Assembly (NCBI GenBank): GCA_031472005.1
Contig: PZJY01000009.1
Location: 1,178,001 to 1,242,000 of the forward strand
From: Tetracladium setigerum
Lineage: Eukaryota; Ascomycota; Leotiomycetes; Helotiales
Length of the DNA: 64,000 nt
Direction: 5' to 3'
Part shown: positions 1 through 13,130 of the stretch, piece after piece
Position numbering within the stretch: the first letter of the stretch is position 1
Layout of the letters: every line of letters begins with the position of its first letter
Position numbers and translations under genes: made by a program
Notes under the pieces: generated by a model
The model's database searches: none
Told to the model about the DNA's origin: nothing
The model's input: the letters and a program-made list of their open reading frames with translations, nothing else

Positions 1-3000
1 CTTGACTGCTCTGTGTAGGTGTCGATGCTTGTGGCGTGACCTGCTCTGGTCCTTCATCATCAGATGAATCATCATCATCATCATCTAATGCCTCCAACTG
101 ACGCTGGAGTTCTCGTTCACGGGCTTGAGCAGCTTCGATCTCGGCACGCTGAGCTGCCAACCTGGCTTGCTGCTCCTTTGCCTCGGCCTTTGCTGCTTTC
201 TTTCTACGCTTCTCCTCTTCCTTTTTGACCTCGCCAGCCTTGACTCGTTCTTCAAGAGCCTTTAAGCGGGCTGCAGATTCTTCTCTTTGTCTTTCAATTT
301 CAGCTTCTTGTCGTGCAGCATCGTCCCTTATACTACATTAGTGCAAGCCACACTCTAGACATGGGGTCAAACTTACTCAAGACTCTGTGTTGCAATGATT
401 TGTGCCTTTTGCTCTTCCAGAACACGCACTTCCTCGATTTGTCGCTCACTAGCATCGCTCTTGGCAGCCTTTCGAGAAGGAGGTGGTGGTGGTTTCTTTG
501 TGACTTTCGTCTCCGGGGCGGCTGGAGCGACGACTTCAGGAGGTGCAATACCCTGTTCTTCGTTGATACGCGTTTGTCTCTCAGATTCGCGCTTGAGGTC
601 TTCCTCCTCGGCTTGTCGGAGTTTAGCAGCTCGCTCACTCTTCTCACGCTCCAGTCTCTGTTGGGTTGACTCCCCAGGTTTGGTTGGTGCTTTGATTCCA
701 AGAGCGGCAAGACGTTCGGCCATACGTTGCTCGGCTCGTTGCTTTATAGATGCAGCACGATCCTCGGCAGTCGTGTACTGCGAGTAAGTACCAGCAGATG
801 TTGCCGTGGGTTTAGGAGCGGGCTTTTCAATGCGACCTGGTGCGGAGGGGCTGTCATATCTTGATGTCTCCCCCGAAGGAGCATCACGAGCGGAATCGCG
901 TGTGTTACGGCCACGGTCATCGGTCCTGACTCTGGCAGATCTACTTGATCGCTGTAAATCGAAAATGAAGTCCTTCACTTCATCCTCAACCCCAAGACCA
1001 TCGTCCCACCGTCTTCGCTCGTGCTCAGTCGTAGCATCTTCACCTCCGTCCTTTAAACCGTCCTCGAGACCACGTGAGAAATCTCGAACGCTTTCCTCAA
1101 CATCTTGTACCATGCGCTCGTTATTTTCCTTTTCATTTCTGACTTTGATGTTCTCCTCTTCCAAACGTTTTGGAGCACCCGTATCCTCGTTGGTTGCCTC
1201 GTACTTTCTTCCTGTCAAGGCTGCTGTACGTTGCTGCATCATCGCCTTTGCACGAGCCTTGAGACGATCGGATTCTGTAACAGATCCACCAGGCCCAGTA
1301 CCTACCACAGACGATGCGCTGCCAGGGTGTGCTTTAGCGTCCTTAAGCCTGAAGAGCTCCATTTTTGCATCAGCAATGCTTCTCTCGGTTTTACGAACTT
1401 CCGAGGCGATCTGAGGAAGCTTGTCTGTTAAGTTCTGGAGTTGGCGCTTCAATGCACGGCGTTCGGCACCAGAATCGACACTTCGGAGTGCTGCATCAGG
1501 GTGGGCATCAATATCCTCTTGAATACGACGGATGCGGCGATAAAGTTCATCGGCCTCTCGCCTATCTCGTCGGTCAAGAGCGTCATCCTCGTCCGCGGCA
1601 TTGGAGTCTTTAAAGTCTATAGCATCAAGAAGAACTTGTTTCTCTCGAATTCTCTTTCTCAGTTGCTCAAGAGAGAGCTCCTCGTTTGAAGTGGTGGATC
1701 CTGGTGAGTCAGGACGAGGAGAGTTATTGCCCATTCTTCGACGAGCACTTGACTTATATCCAACATCGTCGTCGTTGTTCTTGAACACAGTTGCGTCTTT
1801 TCGTCCGGTTCTTCCCACACCAGAGTCACCTCTGAATGAGTGGTTCTTCAGGTAGCTGACCCCAGTCTTTTGAGGTAGAAGACTGGCCCCCGAATTTTTC
1901 CTGAAATCCGATTCTTGAGAGAGGAGTGACTTGACAGCTCCAATTGAATCGTTGAAGTTTCTAGTGGAGGGTGGAACAAGCTCAGGCGGTAGTTGAGCGG
2001 GTAGCGGGTAGCCATTCAATTTTCGGTAAATCAAATGCATCGCAACAGCGAACTCGTCCATATTGAGACGACCCTTGTTTCCGTGATCTGCCAAAGTCCA
2101 AACTCTCTCCATATCGCCCTTTTCAAGACCACTTTGCCCAAATACCTCAATCGCAACATCACCACCAATAAAGCCTTTGCCGAATCCATCCCAAGCCCTG
2201 AAGACCGAATCATATCGGGTCTTTTCGTCTTTTGTGATGGCCCATGGAATAACAGCATTACCCGAAAGGCCAGTTGTCGTATAAGAGCCTTGCTCTCGGC
2301 CTTGCTGGGGCATCATTCGGGATTGAAGAAGGTCAATGTTAGGAAGTCCGCTAGCTGGTGCATTTACCAAACCCCACTGACCAGGTCGTCCTGTTGGCTG
2401 AGAATTGAGCGGCGCAGCCATTCCCCCAAGCCAGTCTGTGCGGGAGATAGCCCTTGGTTTCCATAACCAGTAGGCATCGGCGGCATTGGTGGACGAGGGC
2501 CAGTATATCCGCCAGCACTTGGGTTCGACATCCCCTGGAAACCGGTTTGTTGAGGCTGGTTATAACCAGTTTGCATTGGCTGCAGTCCTCCAAAGCCTCC
2601 AGGTTGTTGAAAGCCAGTCATTTGTGCTTGCAACAAGCTTGAGTTTGACTGCATTGGCTGTGGTTGCTGGATTGTAGGTGGGGAGGCCGCATTTTGTCTC
2701 GTATTAAAGTCTGGCGCATTTGTTCGCGCTGGAGCTTCCGGGGCGTCGTCAACCACTCCAAAGTTTATGATGTCAACCATGCTTGACACCTCGTTCTTCA
2801 CGCCGTCTGGGAGTGACGAGGGTAGAGACTTCCCCACGAGTTTCAGGTTGCATAGGTACATTGCTAGCGCGAACTCGGGGAAGAGAAGCTGGCCAGATCT
2901 GGTAGTATCTGCAAGAGTCCTAGAGAGAACGGTTAGCCCTCTGATCGATTCTTTTTGAAGACATGACCTACCAGATTTGTGACAATGAGTTACCATCCAA

Positions 3001-3606
3001 GTTTGAACGCATTAGGAGATCTCGAGATTTGTCTCCAGAGAGTGTTGTTGAATCCCCAGCAGCAGACTTAAACAATTGCTCAAACTTTGCCTGATCCTGA
3101 ACCGTTATGAATGACAGTCGGATATTTGGGATCTTGGGCGCTTTCGCCTTGGATGCTCGACGTCCTCTGGCAGGGGCAGAAGGTGTGGTTTTGAAGCTGT
3201 CTGCCATCTGAGCAAATCCAGTCTGCTGGGGAACTTGAGCGGGCGCGGCAGGTTGCTGGGACTGAGTCTGGAATTGCTGAGGGATTTGTGGCATTGGAGG
3301 AGCTCCAGTTTGGAAGCTCTGCTGTTGTTGCGCGTTGCCGAAAGGTGACGGATTGCCTTGGAAGCCGGTTGCTTGAGGCTGCATCTGGGGAAGACCACCT
3401 TGTTGCTGCTGTTGATTTTGGCCCGGGTATCCCGTGTAACTTGGTTGCAATGGAGCACCTCCATATCCTGTTGGATTCTGGGTGATGAAGCCCTGCTGAG
3501 GAGCTTGCTGCTGTTGTTGCGAGCCTTGAAAAGAGTTGAATTGCGATGGGGGACCGCCAGGACGACCACTCTGGCCCCCCAAATAGGAGTTCGATCCCGA
3601 GTACAT
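1..3606 (-). CDS. pan1: Actin cytoskeleton-regulatory complex protein Pan1 (3' end off the window)
   Basis: Endocytic scaffold of cortical actin patches that partners End3/Sla1 and activates Arp2/3. Start ATG at 3606 (MYSGSNSYLGG); an upstream in-frame ATG at 3618 is less likely. Exons 3606-2972, 2919-377 and 326-1 (running off the edge). Introns 2971-2920 and 376-327 have GTAGGT..CTAG and GTAAGT..AAG ends. The Q/P-rich N-terminus carries repeated QxTGF motifs. EH domain 1 spans the first intron (LSQIW/TLAD). EH domain 2 lies near 2250-2000 with the VWTLADHGNKG loop. A long charged coiled coil follows, then a proline-rich stretch and an acidic DDDDDD/SSDDE run near position 60-90. The reading frame breaks at the G5 run at 2423-2427; six Gs would join the two halves. 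The rest is intact, so I treat this as one gene with a likely sequence error. The C-terminal WH2/proline-rich part is outside the window. Confidence 0.93.
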
Positions 3607-5127
3607 GATGATGCGCACCGAGCAGTGCTATACTAGAGAGTATCCCAAGGCAGAGGCGGACGCGAAAGTTCGTAGAATTAATAAACTGTGACGGTGTTGA
3701 GCTTGAAGCAATTCAGGCCTGGCCGAACTGTTCGATGGTTGTCGTGGTTAGGTCGATGAGCTTGGGATCCTTGAGGCGCAATATGACGCGGAGGCCGCGA
3801 GCCGGACACGTGACTGGCGACATAATCAAGGTACGCATAACGGTTTCAGTGGCGAGTGTAATTGATCTTGACATCTTCGTTCTATACCTTCAAGAGTCTT
3901 TAAGCCCCTTTCTTTAAACGTTGTCAAGAGATGGAAAGGGAAGAAAGAAAAGTGAAGGTAAAAGCAAACGGATAGTTGCGCAGAACAAAAGCAATAAGGT
4001 TTGATAGATCCCGTTACGGTACCATATCCTACAATGTGTACTCAAAATTCCTACGCAACATACAACAGCATCCCTCTCCCCCCTCTCCCCTCTCTCATCT
4101 AGGGTTACTTGAGAAGCGGATATGCTCAGTGAGACAAGACATTCATATATCCAAGATTGATAGAAGAAGAATTCTACCATGTTTTCGAGAAATTTGTTCC
4201 GAGACATTGTCTCGGAAAGAGGAAAAGCAAGTACTTAGTACAAGCACAGCATTTTGACAGTTTAAACGGCCAACGAGCAATGCATTGGTAATGTGTTGAA
4301 TCTGATATCCACAAATTCCACATTGCAAGACTATTCTCGTGGTACAAATTTAGTATAAAGTTGGTTGACAGTCCAATTGCGTAACAAAATGACGGCCCGA
4401 ACCTGGTGGTCATGATCAAGTTCACAGTAGTCAGCTTCTTTAGGACATCAAACATTTTAAGGTTTCCATGGCTCTTTAAATAGAATGATGGGCATTTATA
4501 TTGAGCTACCAGTAGGCTGTTTACAAGCACAATAGACATAGGATACGTTACGAAGTACGAAGTACGGAAGGGGAGGACTATTCCTACAAGCAATGCGGCG
4601 GTAATACGTATAGTCTCGACGGGGAGTCGGAAATAGGCGAGAAGCCGAAGAGGCAGTATAGAACATATTAACATATATAACCGGAATACCAAGCTATGCA
4701 GCACGTACCTATTATTGAAACACCTATCCATATCTCATCCTATCATCTTCTGCTCATCGTACTCGCTTCCCCTGACGAGAGACTCTCAGACATGTGCCCT
4801 GCCAAGGCCAGGGTGGTCTAATCTTAGCGAGAAAGAAAGGGTCCAATCTCGAAAGCAGCACCAGCCAGCCAGCACAAGCAATTACCGTACTATTGGGGAA
4901 CGAACGCGCATGCAAAAGGAGGAGCCAGTCCGTCTCCGTGTTCAACCAAAAATTCCAGGGGTAACCGAGAGACGATCTTACACGTCCACGACCCTCCACT
5001 TCCTCGAAACTAACCTACATAACCACCCCCCCCTCCTCCTCCCCTTTCCTCTTGACAACACAACTTCAATTGGAACAATTGGAATTGGAATTTGAGATTG
5101 CGAGAAGCATCTCACCCATCATCCATC

Positions 5128-6913
5128 ATGGCGTCCCCGTCCGAGAGCAAAAACATCAATGAGAGTGACTTCGAGTTCATCAAGACCCCAGCCTTTCCCA
5201 CACCGGCATTTGACAAAGTGGCAGACTGCGGTGTCAAAACTACCACTGTGAGCAAAATTCTCGAAACTCCCCAAGCAAGCAGAACACTTCTTGCCAGCAG
5301 CTTGAAGATGCTCAGTACTACCTACCACTAGATCCTCTACTAATTCATTTGTCTGCAGTATCCCGCCATCAAAAATGCTCCTTTGCCTGCTGATGGCCCC
5401 GGTTCGATAGCTTCTCCAACTTGGCCCTGTTCGGTCTCATCTTCGTGGTCCCAACATATCTAGCCTGGAAGATTGGCGGCGGATTCAAGACGACCGTCTT
5501 CTTTGGCTTGATTACAACGGGTCCTATCCTCATGGGCTTCTGGTATCTGGCCTCCTCCTTCAGCCCCCGCAAGAACGAGAAGGCCAAGTTGCCCGGTCTC
5601 CCAATTGAACACTACCTTACCTTCAAGAACGAGGCAGACAAAGTCAAGTACAGTGGCCGCAATAAGATCCCAATGGAGACTTTCCAAGAGATGCGCTTCA
5701 ACGACGAGGTTGACTTCAATGGTGATGCATTGGAGATCTTGGAATACAGACACGACTGGGCAACATTCTCTTTCACTTTGAGCTTGTTCAAGTTCTTCTT
5801 CTTTACCTTCATCCCAGAGGTCGTCATGCACACCCGTTCCCAGGGTATGTCCTGCATTCTGTCTAAGCTTTCAGTCGCAAAACTAATATTTTTTAGATGA
5901 GGAGCAAGTTCGTGACCATTACGACCGGGGTGATGATTTCTACGGCTTCTTCTTAGGCCCACGCATGATCTACACATCTGGTATCATCTCTGATATTAAC
6001 AAAGAAGAGACACTCGAGGAGCTCCAGGACAACAAGCTTGCTGTAGTTTGCGAGAAGATCGATCTCCAACAGGGAGAAACCTTATTGGATATTGGCTGTG
6101 GATGGGGAACTCTTGCCAAATATGCTAGTGTTCACTATGGTGCCAAAGCTACCGGTGTCACCCTTGGTCGCAACCAAACTGCTTGGGGTAATAGCGGTCT
6201 CCGAAAGGCCGGCATCACTGAAGAGCAGAGCCGAATTGTGTGCATGGATTACCGTGATATCGAGGTTCCAGTCGGAGGATACCAAAAGATTACCTGTCTC
6301 GAGATGGCTGAGCACGTTGGTATTAGGCACTTGACCACTTTCATGAAGCAAATTCACGATATGCTTGATGACGATGGAGTCTTATTCATGCAAGTCGCTG
6401 GTATCAGAAAGTCATGGCAGTATGAGGATCTCATTTGGGGTCTTTTCATGAACAAGTACATTTTCCCAGGTGCCGATGCATCTACCCCTCTCGGTTTCTA
6501 TATCAGCTGTCTGGAGAGCGCTGGCTTTGAAATTAAGCACATTGATACCATTGGTGTTCACTACTCTGCCACTCTCTGGAGATGGTACAGAAACTGGATG
6601 GGCAACAAGGAGAAGGTTTTGGCCAAGTACGGTGGACGATGGTTCAGAGTAAGTTATCCCTTCTAACAGAGAGTGGAGAGCGATTGGTTAACTGTCTTGC
6701 TTTCTCTAGATCTGGGAATACTTCCTTGCCAGTTCAACCATCACCTCCCGTCAAGGAGGAGCCACCTGCTATCAAATCACCCTGGTCAAGAACATCAACT
6801 CCACTCACCGTATCAACGGTATCAATTCTCAATTCAACCTTTCCGGTGCCCTCGCATCTGCTAAGGCTAAGGGTATCACTGGTCTCCTCAAGGCCATCAA
6901 CAAGAAGGCTTGA
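5128..6913 (+). CDS. Sphingolipid C9-methyltransferase
   Basis: S-adenosylmethionine-dependent enzyme that methylates C9 of the sphingoid base of fungal glucosylceramides; membrane-anchored, acting in the ER or secretory pathway. Exons 5128-5247, 5359-5844, 5897-6648 and 6710-6913, giving 520 aa if one base is restored. Two hydrophobic segments (about residues 62-80 and 87-106) precede a cyclopropane-fatty-acid-synthase-like methyltransferase fold. The SAM-binding motif LLDIGCGWG is near residue 265, and DEEQVRDHYDRGDDFY and EMAEHVG motifs are present. Exon joins preserve phase and introns have good branch sites (CTACTAATTC before 5358). In exon 2 the frame breaks between 5397 and 5407, around CCCCGGTTCGATAG: upstream reads PLPADGPG, downstream reads DSFSNLALFG. 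One missing base explains it. Aspergillus and Fusarium carry paralogues of this enzyme; I cannot tell which one this matches. Confidence 0.93.
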
Positions 6914-7580
6914 AAACCTAATCAATGATGAGTTGAAAAGTTTCTTGTCACGGGGGTGAATTGTGTGGTGTCGACGAACCCATGAACAAATGCAGATGCT
7001 AGGTAGGCGAGGCCTACATTTAGGTACGACACGCGAGTGACTTGCATCATGCGAGCTAGTGGAGAGATACGATGTGCTGGAAGTAAGGAAGCGGTGGAAA
7101 AGTATTTACAGAAATTTGCATTTTAGAGAATGTAGAAGGTGTCAAAACAATTGTCTTGCTCCAGTCAATTGACTGACGAAAAAAGTCCAGGCTGATATTT
7201 GATTTCTATGTGTCATGTCGTCGTGCATAAATCTTACATTTCTAGAAGTATTCGTCCAGAGTCAACATCAAGTAGGTCTTCCTCTTCAACTCGATGATCT
7301 TCTTCCTCTCCCACTTCCGTCTACATCCCATCCGCCTCCGTGGCCAACTCCACCGTCGTCTTAAGTACCGGAACAGGCGCTCTTGGTCGAATTTGACGAC
7401 TTACTATGAAGTTGACTTGTCGACATTCTTTCCTTTTCTTTTCCTTAGATCTAGAAGACATGGGTGGATTTCGGTCGATGTCAGCATTCAATTCTGTGAG
7501 CTCGCCAGAACTAAAGGTTTCTGTGGCCGAGAGTGCCTGACAAACAAAAACACACTCTCGATATGTCTCTACATATATAA

Positions 7581-10498
7581 CTACTCCATAACCTTATCTA
7601 AACCATTTAATATGTCCTGTAACTCTCGGACTAGAACCCTTCGCTTCTCTCTCGCCTCGGTATCGCCCTCGGTTTCCACGGCATCTAGCTTCAGTAACAC
7701 CTCATTCATGATTGTCTCAGATAGCTTCTTGTGCTCAAGGTCCCTCTTCTTGCGTTCCTTCGGTGGAGTGGCAGAGAATTGCACGCAGAGCGGAAGGATT
7801 ATGGTATGGAAGTGCAACGAAATATCATTTAACTTCTCCATGGCAGGCGAACTCTTTGGGTTTGGCGATGTTTCTCTTGAGTTTCTAGTGCTCGCTTTGC
7901 CTTCCCCTGGGTAGAGGGTCGATTCTGTCTGATTGGCCATGCTCCCAGATGCGGATTGCTCGCTGTTGAAAGACGACTTATTACCAAATATGCCAGTAAA
8001 TGCTATTGTCTCCTGTAAATCTGCCCTGGATAATACTTCGCGTCCTGTGCTGTGCAGCTTCTCTTTTGTGCTCATTCGTAGTTCACGACCGTAGGCATCG
8101 AGTAGCGGAGCCGGCGACCGCCTAAAGTAGACCTCGATTGTGGCCGTGTCCGCCGTGCCAAGCCTCAGCTCTTTCCCTCTCGTGTCCAATTGAGCAAGAG
8201 CCCACTCAAAGGTCTGATCTTTTTCTTTTGCTTCTATTTCGTCAAGGAGGTGGAGGATTTGCCGGCGTTGCAAAAGACCCAAACGACCGTTGTTTACGGA
8301 GACTGTATTTCTTTTGTTGAGCCTCTGGATACGACTCGAGATACTTGCCTGTGGTGACTTCACTTCTTTTACTTCTGCGGCTACGAATGTCTGGTCTTTG
8401 GCGGCGGATGTGCGGAGAGAAAAGGCAGCATAAGTTACCTGCCGCTCAGAGGTGTAAACGGGACGGTCTTGTGTTTCGTTACCTGCGTCGGTTCGGGGCA
8501 CGTCTGCATCGCCAAAAAAAAATCGATCAAAATCATGCTGTGCGGTGTCGCTGGGTCCATAGTCATCAGAATGTTCAGGAACACGAGATGAACTGCCTTC
8601 TCCTTCATGGTTGAGCTTCGAATTAGTCGCTTGAGGTACAGGACTGATGTTATCCTGTTCTTCCGCCGGCATCATTTCTTTTGGGGATTCGGGTTCTTTT
8701 CTGAAGTCTGGTGGTACCTGAGTAAGGGGAATGTCCACCCCACTATCTTCCGATTCAGCGCTATCATCTTCCATATCATCTGGAACGTCGCCTTTCGGTA
8801 ATGCGAATAGAGCCAACTGTTCCATGTGTCGACCCAAATGCCTACGAAAGGCAGTTAGAGTCCCATACGGCTCTACGTCTTTGCCGTCATTAAGAAAGAG
8901 TCTTTTGGCAGTTTGGCTTGGATCTTCGATTGTTGTCTTCCATTCATTGCAAATCAAGCAAGCTGAAGCTGAGATCCGATCAACGGGTTCCTCACTTTGG
9001 AGTATGAGAGCTTCGAGGTCGGAGCCGGCGAGACCGATGTTATGTTCTGTGGTCAGGTGGCTTGAGAATGAACCCTTTTCAGAGAACACTTTCGAGCACT
9101 TGTGACAAGTATATTCTCGTCTATGGTGCTGAAGTTCGTGAGTGAACCATTCATTTCTGGACTTGAACATCTTTAAGCTGCAGTTGAATGTGCACACATA
9201 TGGTTTCAGATCATGAAAAACGTGTCGTCTATAAAATGTTAGCCCATCTTCCGTTACGGAAAGTGTAAATATAAGCGAGCATGAGAACGCTGATATGGGG
9301 GGAAGTAGAACAGGTGTAATGCATTAACAAATGAAAGGACATAGCCATACTTCCAAGCCGCTTTGTTCTTGACATTTTGTTCAGTAAAACACAAGGGGCA
9401 TTGGAAAGGCTCCCCGTACTGAAACACAACCCCTTCAAAGGCATATGTGGGCGGTGGAGGTGGTTTGAGTCTTGACTCTGCGCCTTCTCGCATGACGGTT
9501 TGTTCATAAGAGGTCTGAGATCCAAAAGAGCCCTGCTCCGAGCCTTCTCTTCCTAGATTCAACTTGCTTTCCATGATAAACGTAGTGGCCTTGGTGTACT
9601 TCGTATCTGCTACTGTTTCCGGCTTTTTGGTGTCTGAAAGTTCGTCGTCGTCTTCTTCGTCCCAATTCCTTGAAAGTTTTTCATGATGTTCTTGTCGATA
9701 TTTCAAGAAGGCTCTTCGTCGTGATATTGCTTTTCCTAGGCGCTGGACCAGCCATTCGTTCTTTGGACCTGCTGCCGAATGTTTCTCTCGGACGTGGCTA
9801 ATATCGAATTGAGAGTCATAACGATAGCGGGTGGCTGCTTTCAGATAATCATCACGAGCTGGTGAGTTCCTGATCACAATCGAGAGTTTCATCAAACTGG
9901 AATTTGCGGTTTGGATGGCGAGGAATAATTGTTCCAAACTGGCGTGCTATGATTAGCATAAGTACTGGCCAATATCAATTATATAAACACCACGGGACAT
10001 ACTCTGTCGTCTCTGGAACTGGTTCTTTCTGGTCATGTTCCTGGGTGTCTTCTTCAGCCTCAGAATCGCTCAGAGGTCCCCAAGTCTCGTTAGGCTCAAC
10101 TCCTGTGACAATCAACAAAGCTTAAGATTATAAAGTCAGCAAAAAATATTATTTGAATTGCCTAGGAAGGTCAAGTTACCGTCACTCAAGCTCTTTTGCA
10201 AATCAACAAGAACTTTGAGGATCCGACTTCGGATGTCAGTGGCACCTTGAAGCCGGGCGTCGAGTGAGCTTTTGAGTTCTATGTTTTGAAAAGCAGCGAT
10301 ACTGTTGCCCCAGGCTTTGAATCGCGAACGAGCATCTTGGGCTGTCAGAAGTGTTTCATCTCTATCAAATCCGTTCTCCGTTGCCTGATGTGGGGTCGAT
10401 TTCCGGAGTGCTTCCAGCAAATTGTGGTAAAGAGCAGAGCATTCTTTTGATAAAGAGGATATGGGCGAAGAGAGTGATCCCGATTGTTCTAAACTCAT
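7581..10498 (-). CDS. C2H2 zinc-finger protein with C-terminal BAG-like domain
   Basis: Four exons, 10498-10180, 10102-10003, 9938-9351 and 9228-7581, total 885 codons in phase (884 aa). The N-terminus (ALYHNLLEALRKS..ARSRFKAWGNSIAAFQ) is the type found in many fungal orphan zinc-finger proteins. Near residues 310-430 are several C2H2-like units: CPLC..W-RH-x3-H across the last intron, then CTFNC..H-x4-H, CHKC..H-x4-H and CLIC..RRHLGRHMEQLALFALP. About 300 low-complexity residues follow. The last ~80 residues (KKRDLEHKKLSETIMNEVLL, then REKRRVLVRELQDILNGLD) resemble a BAG domain, the Hsp70 nucleotide-exchange module. The zinc fingers are seen directly; the BAG call is pattern recognition and no function is proven. 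The third intron acceptor is chosen by frame: CAG at 9939 rather than the earlier TAG. Divergent from the gene at 10930. Confidence 0.8.
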
Positions 10499-10929
10499 AG
10501 AATTGGGTACAAGTTCTTTTCCTGGTCGAAAGTCAGTCAGTCCTGGATCAGATTGATATCGCGGGCGTCGAGCTATATTTTTACATAGCTTTACTGTATG
10601 GTTTCACAATCCGGGCCGTACCTTCTACTGCAAGGCTACTCGTAGCCATCATTAATGTATAACAACCGTTAACTCACACGCACCCTCGAAAGTTCAAAGG
10701 TCGTCAAAACCCAACGATGTTCATTTCGAAAAACAACGGCTCTTCAATCTGAACCGACCTGAGGTAGCATGTAGCATGTAGGATGTAAAATCTTACAGCG
10801 TGAAGCTGCTGAACCCCGCATGCAGACCGAGTACTGCAGGGGTCATGATAGCCTCATTTTCCATCAGCACTCCGCGATGCTCCATAGCCTGACTTCCTAT
10901 CTACCTACTTTCTGCCTCCAAGCAGCAAT

Positions 10930-13130
10930 ATGTCTGGTTTCGAGATAGCTGGAGTTGTCCTTGGTTCATTTCCATTGCTCATTTCAACCTGCGAACATGT
11001 AAGTCGCCTTCCCGGAATTTTGTCGAGTCCTCGAGCAAGGCTCCGGAATGGGAAGTGCTGGAAATGCTAATGCACTCCTCTCCTTGCTACTGTAGTATAA
11101 AAAGGATTTGAACCGCTGCTCAAATGGAAACGCTTTCGGACGGATTTCATAGGCTTCATCGATGCTGTGGATACGGAAAGGCTTCTCTTCGATCAGGTAC
11201 TCGAACGATTTCTTATCGGGACCGACGCAGTGGACCACGAAGAATTGCAGCACTTTATGGCAGACCCAGAATACGAAGGATGGAAGAGAAAAGACTTAGC
11301 GGAGGCTTTGGAACGGAAACTTGGGCCGTCAATGGTTGTCTATATGAGCACCGTCAAGACCATGAACAATCTCGTACAGCAACTACAAGATTTACTACTC
11401 TTGAAGAATGGCGAAGTCAGTTTTGATTTCTGCTCGTCCAGACAGATTTGTTGACAGGCGTTTACTTGCAGGTCCACTGGGCTGAGGAGGGAGCCAAGCG
11501 ATGGGATTACCAGATGAAGAGAGTACAGCTCTCCTTCAGCAAGAAGGGGAATAACATTCTTTCATCTCTCGAATCACACAACCGGAAACTGCGCGAGCTT
11601 CTCGACTCGAACGAAAAACTCGAGAGCATGAAGGCATCCCAAAAAGACACAACCTGGGCGAATATTTTCGACTGCATCAGGACTCACGCAAAGAGTGTAC
11701 ATTCTGCCATCAAGACGGGATTTTGCTGCACTTGTCAAGACCATGCGGCATCACTGCGTTTGGAGCAACGCACAACGGGCGATTGGACATCTAGTTTCAA
11801 TATCGCCTTTAGTGTCTTTGATCCTTCCAACACATACCACAAACTTCGACGGGAAGTTATCTTGAAAGCAAGGCAAAGCCAGGACGTCTCGGTGATCAAA
11901 TCAAAACCTCTTCGATCTCAGGCCAACAACATAGAATCTATGTCAAACTTGAGGAAGAATTTTGAGTCAAAACTTAGCCCTGAGTTTGATCAAGGCATCA
12001 AGCCTCGCCCAATATTATCGTCGTCTTTATCTGGATCATCTGGTCAATCTTCACGTATCAAAATCAGGGAACGGATATCAAAAAGCATGTCAAGATCCAA
12101 TGCCAATGGGACAGAGTGTATGATGGAAGAATTACAACTCTCACCGTAAGCTACTGCATTGTCTTTCAGGTTGTTCAAGGTCGTTAATCAGTTTAGATCT
12201 TTGAAATCCAGCAAGCCCAGGAAACAGGTCAGAGTGACAGAATCCTCACCTTCAGACCTCATTATCGAGGCTCCCACTTTAATAACCATGGAAACCAAGA
12301 AGATTGATAACCTTTGCTCCACCATTAGCTCCCTAGATCCGAAGACCGAATGCTTGGGGTATCTGACTGATGGGAAACAAGAGCACGAATTACACCAAAT
12401 TCTTCCGGATATTCCAGTCGAAGAGGCATTCGTTAGTTTGGAAGAGCTCCTCTTAGGCGGTACAAACATCCGACTCAGCAGACAGCAAAGATACAAACTT
12501 GCCAGTGTACTAGCCTCCTCCCTTCTACAATTACAAACCACCCCCTGGCTGAGCGATAAGTTGAACAAGAAAAATATTTTCTTCTATCGACATGGCAACA
12601 AAGTCATTGTGGACCATCCCTACATCAAGCACTCGTTCCCTTCATCAAAGGAGGACAACCCGGACTTATCTCAGGTTGCTGGCCGCTTAGCCGTTCGTAA
12701 TAGTCTCAGCAACTTGGGCATACTCCTACTCGAGCTATGCTTTGGCCAGGTCATTGAAACTCAAGACTTACGAAAGCCGTACTTGGGGCCAGACGGCAAA
12801 GCTGGAGAGTATACTGATTATATGACAGCTCGTGACTGGGTAAGTCTTACGCTTAATTGCATCTCAACTTTCGTCCTAGGCACTTCTGGATGCCCCCGTT
12901 CTGTTCTACGGGGGGTTTTTTTTTTTTGAAAAAAGATGCTAATGCCAAGAAATATGCAGGCTGAATTCATAGATCAAGAAGAGCCTGCATTTGAGCAGAT
13001 CATCAAATGCTGCGTCTTCTGCATATTTGATGAAAAGGCTGATTGGGAGAACAAGAAATTCACGCAAGCTGTTTATACATCGGTCGTGGCACCATTGGAC
13101 AAGATGATAGCAAAATGGCCTACGATGTAG
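10930..13130 (+). CDS. DUF7580-type fungal protein of unknown function
   Basis: Exons 10930-10998, 11096-11415, 11472-12145, 12197-12839 and 12960-13130. They total 626 codons only if one base is added (625 aa). The start MSGFEIAGVVLGSFPLLIS is the N-terminus of a large family of fungal proteins often annotated DUF7580 or prion-inhibition-like, expanded in moulds and sometimes linked to heterokaryon incompatibility; I do not claim that role here. The C-terminal half (NLGILLLELCFGQVIE, then FDEKADWENKKFTQAVYTSVVAPL) has the kinase-like helical pattern typical of this family. The frame breaks at the A5 run 11099-11103 right after the first intron: six As give HYKKGFEPLLKWKRFRTDF. Intron 4 holds a G6T12 tract. 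The neighbouring zinc-finger/BAG gene is head-to-head, 431 bp apart. Confidence 0.82.

Noticed and set aside
12910..12927. G6T12 tract as a terminator or transposon tail
   Set aside because: It lies inside intron 4 of the DUF7580 gene, with a normal branch site and acceptor following; no target-site duplication seen.
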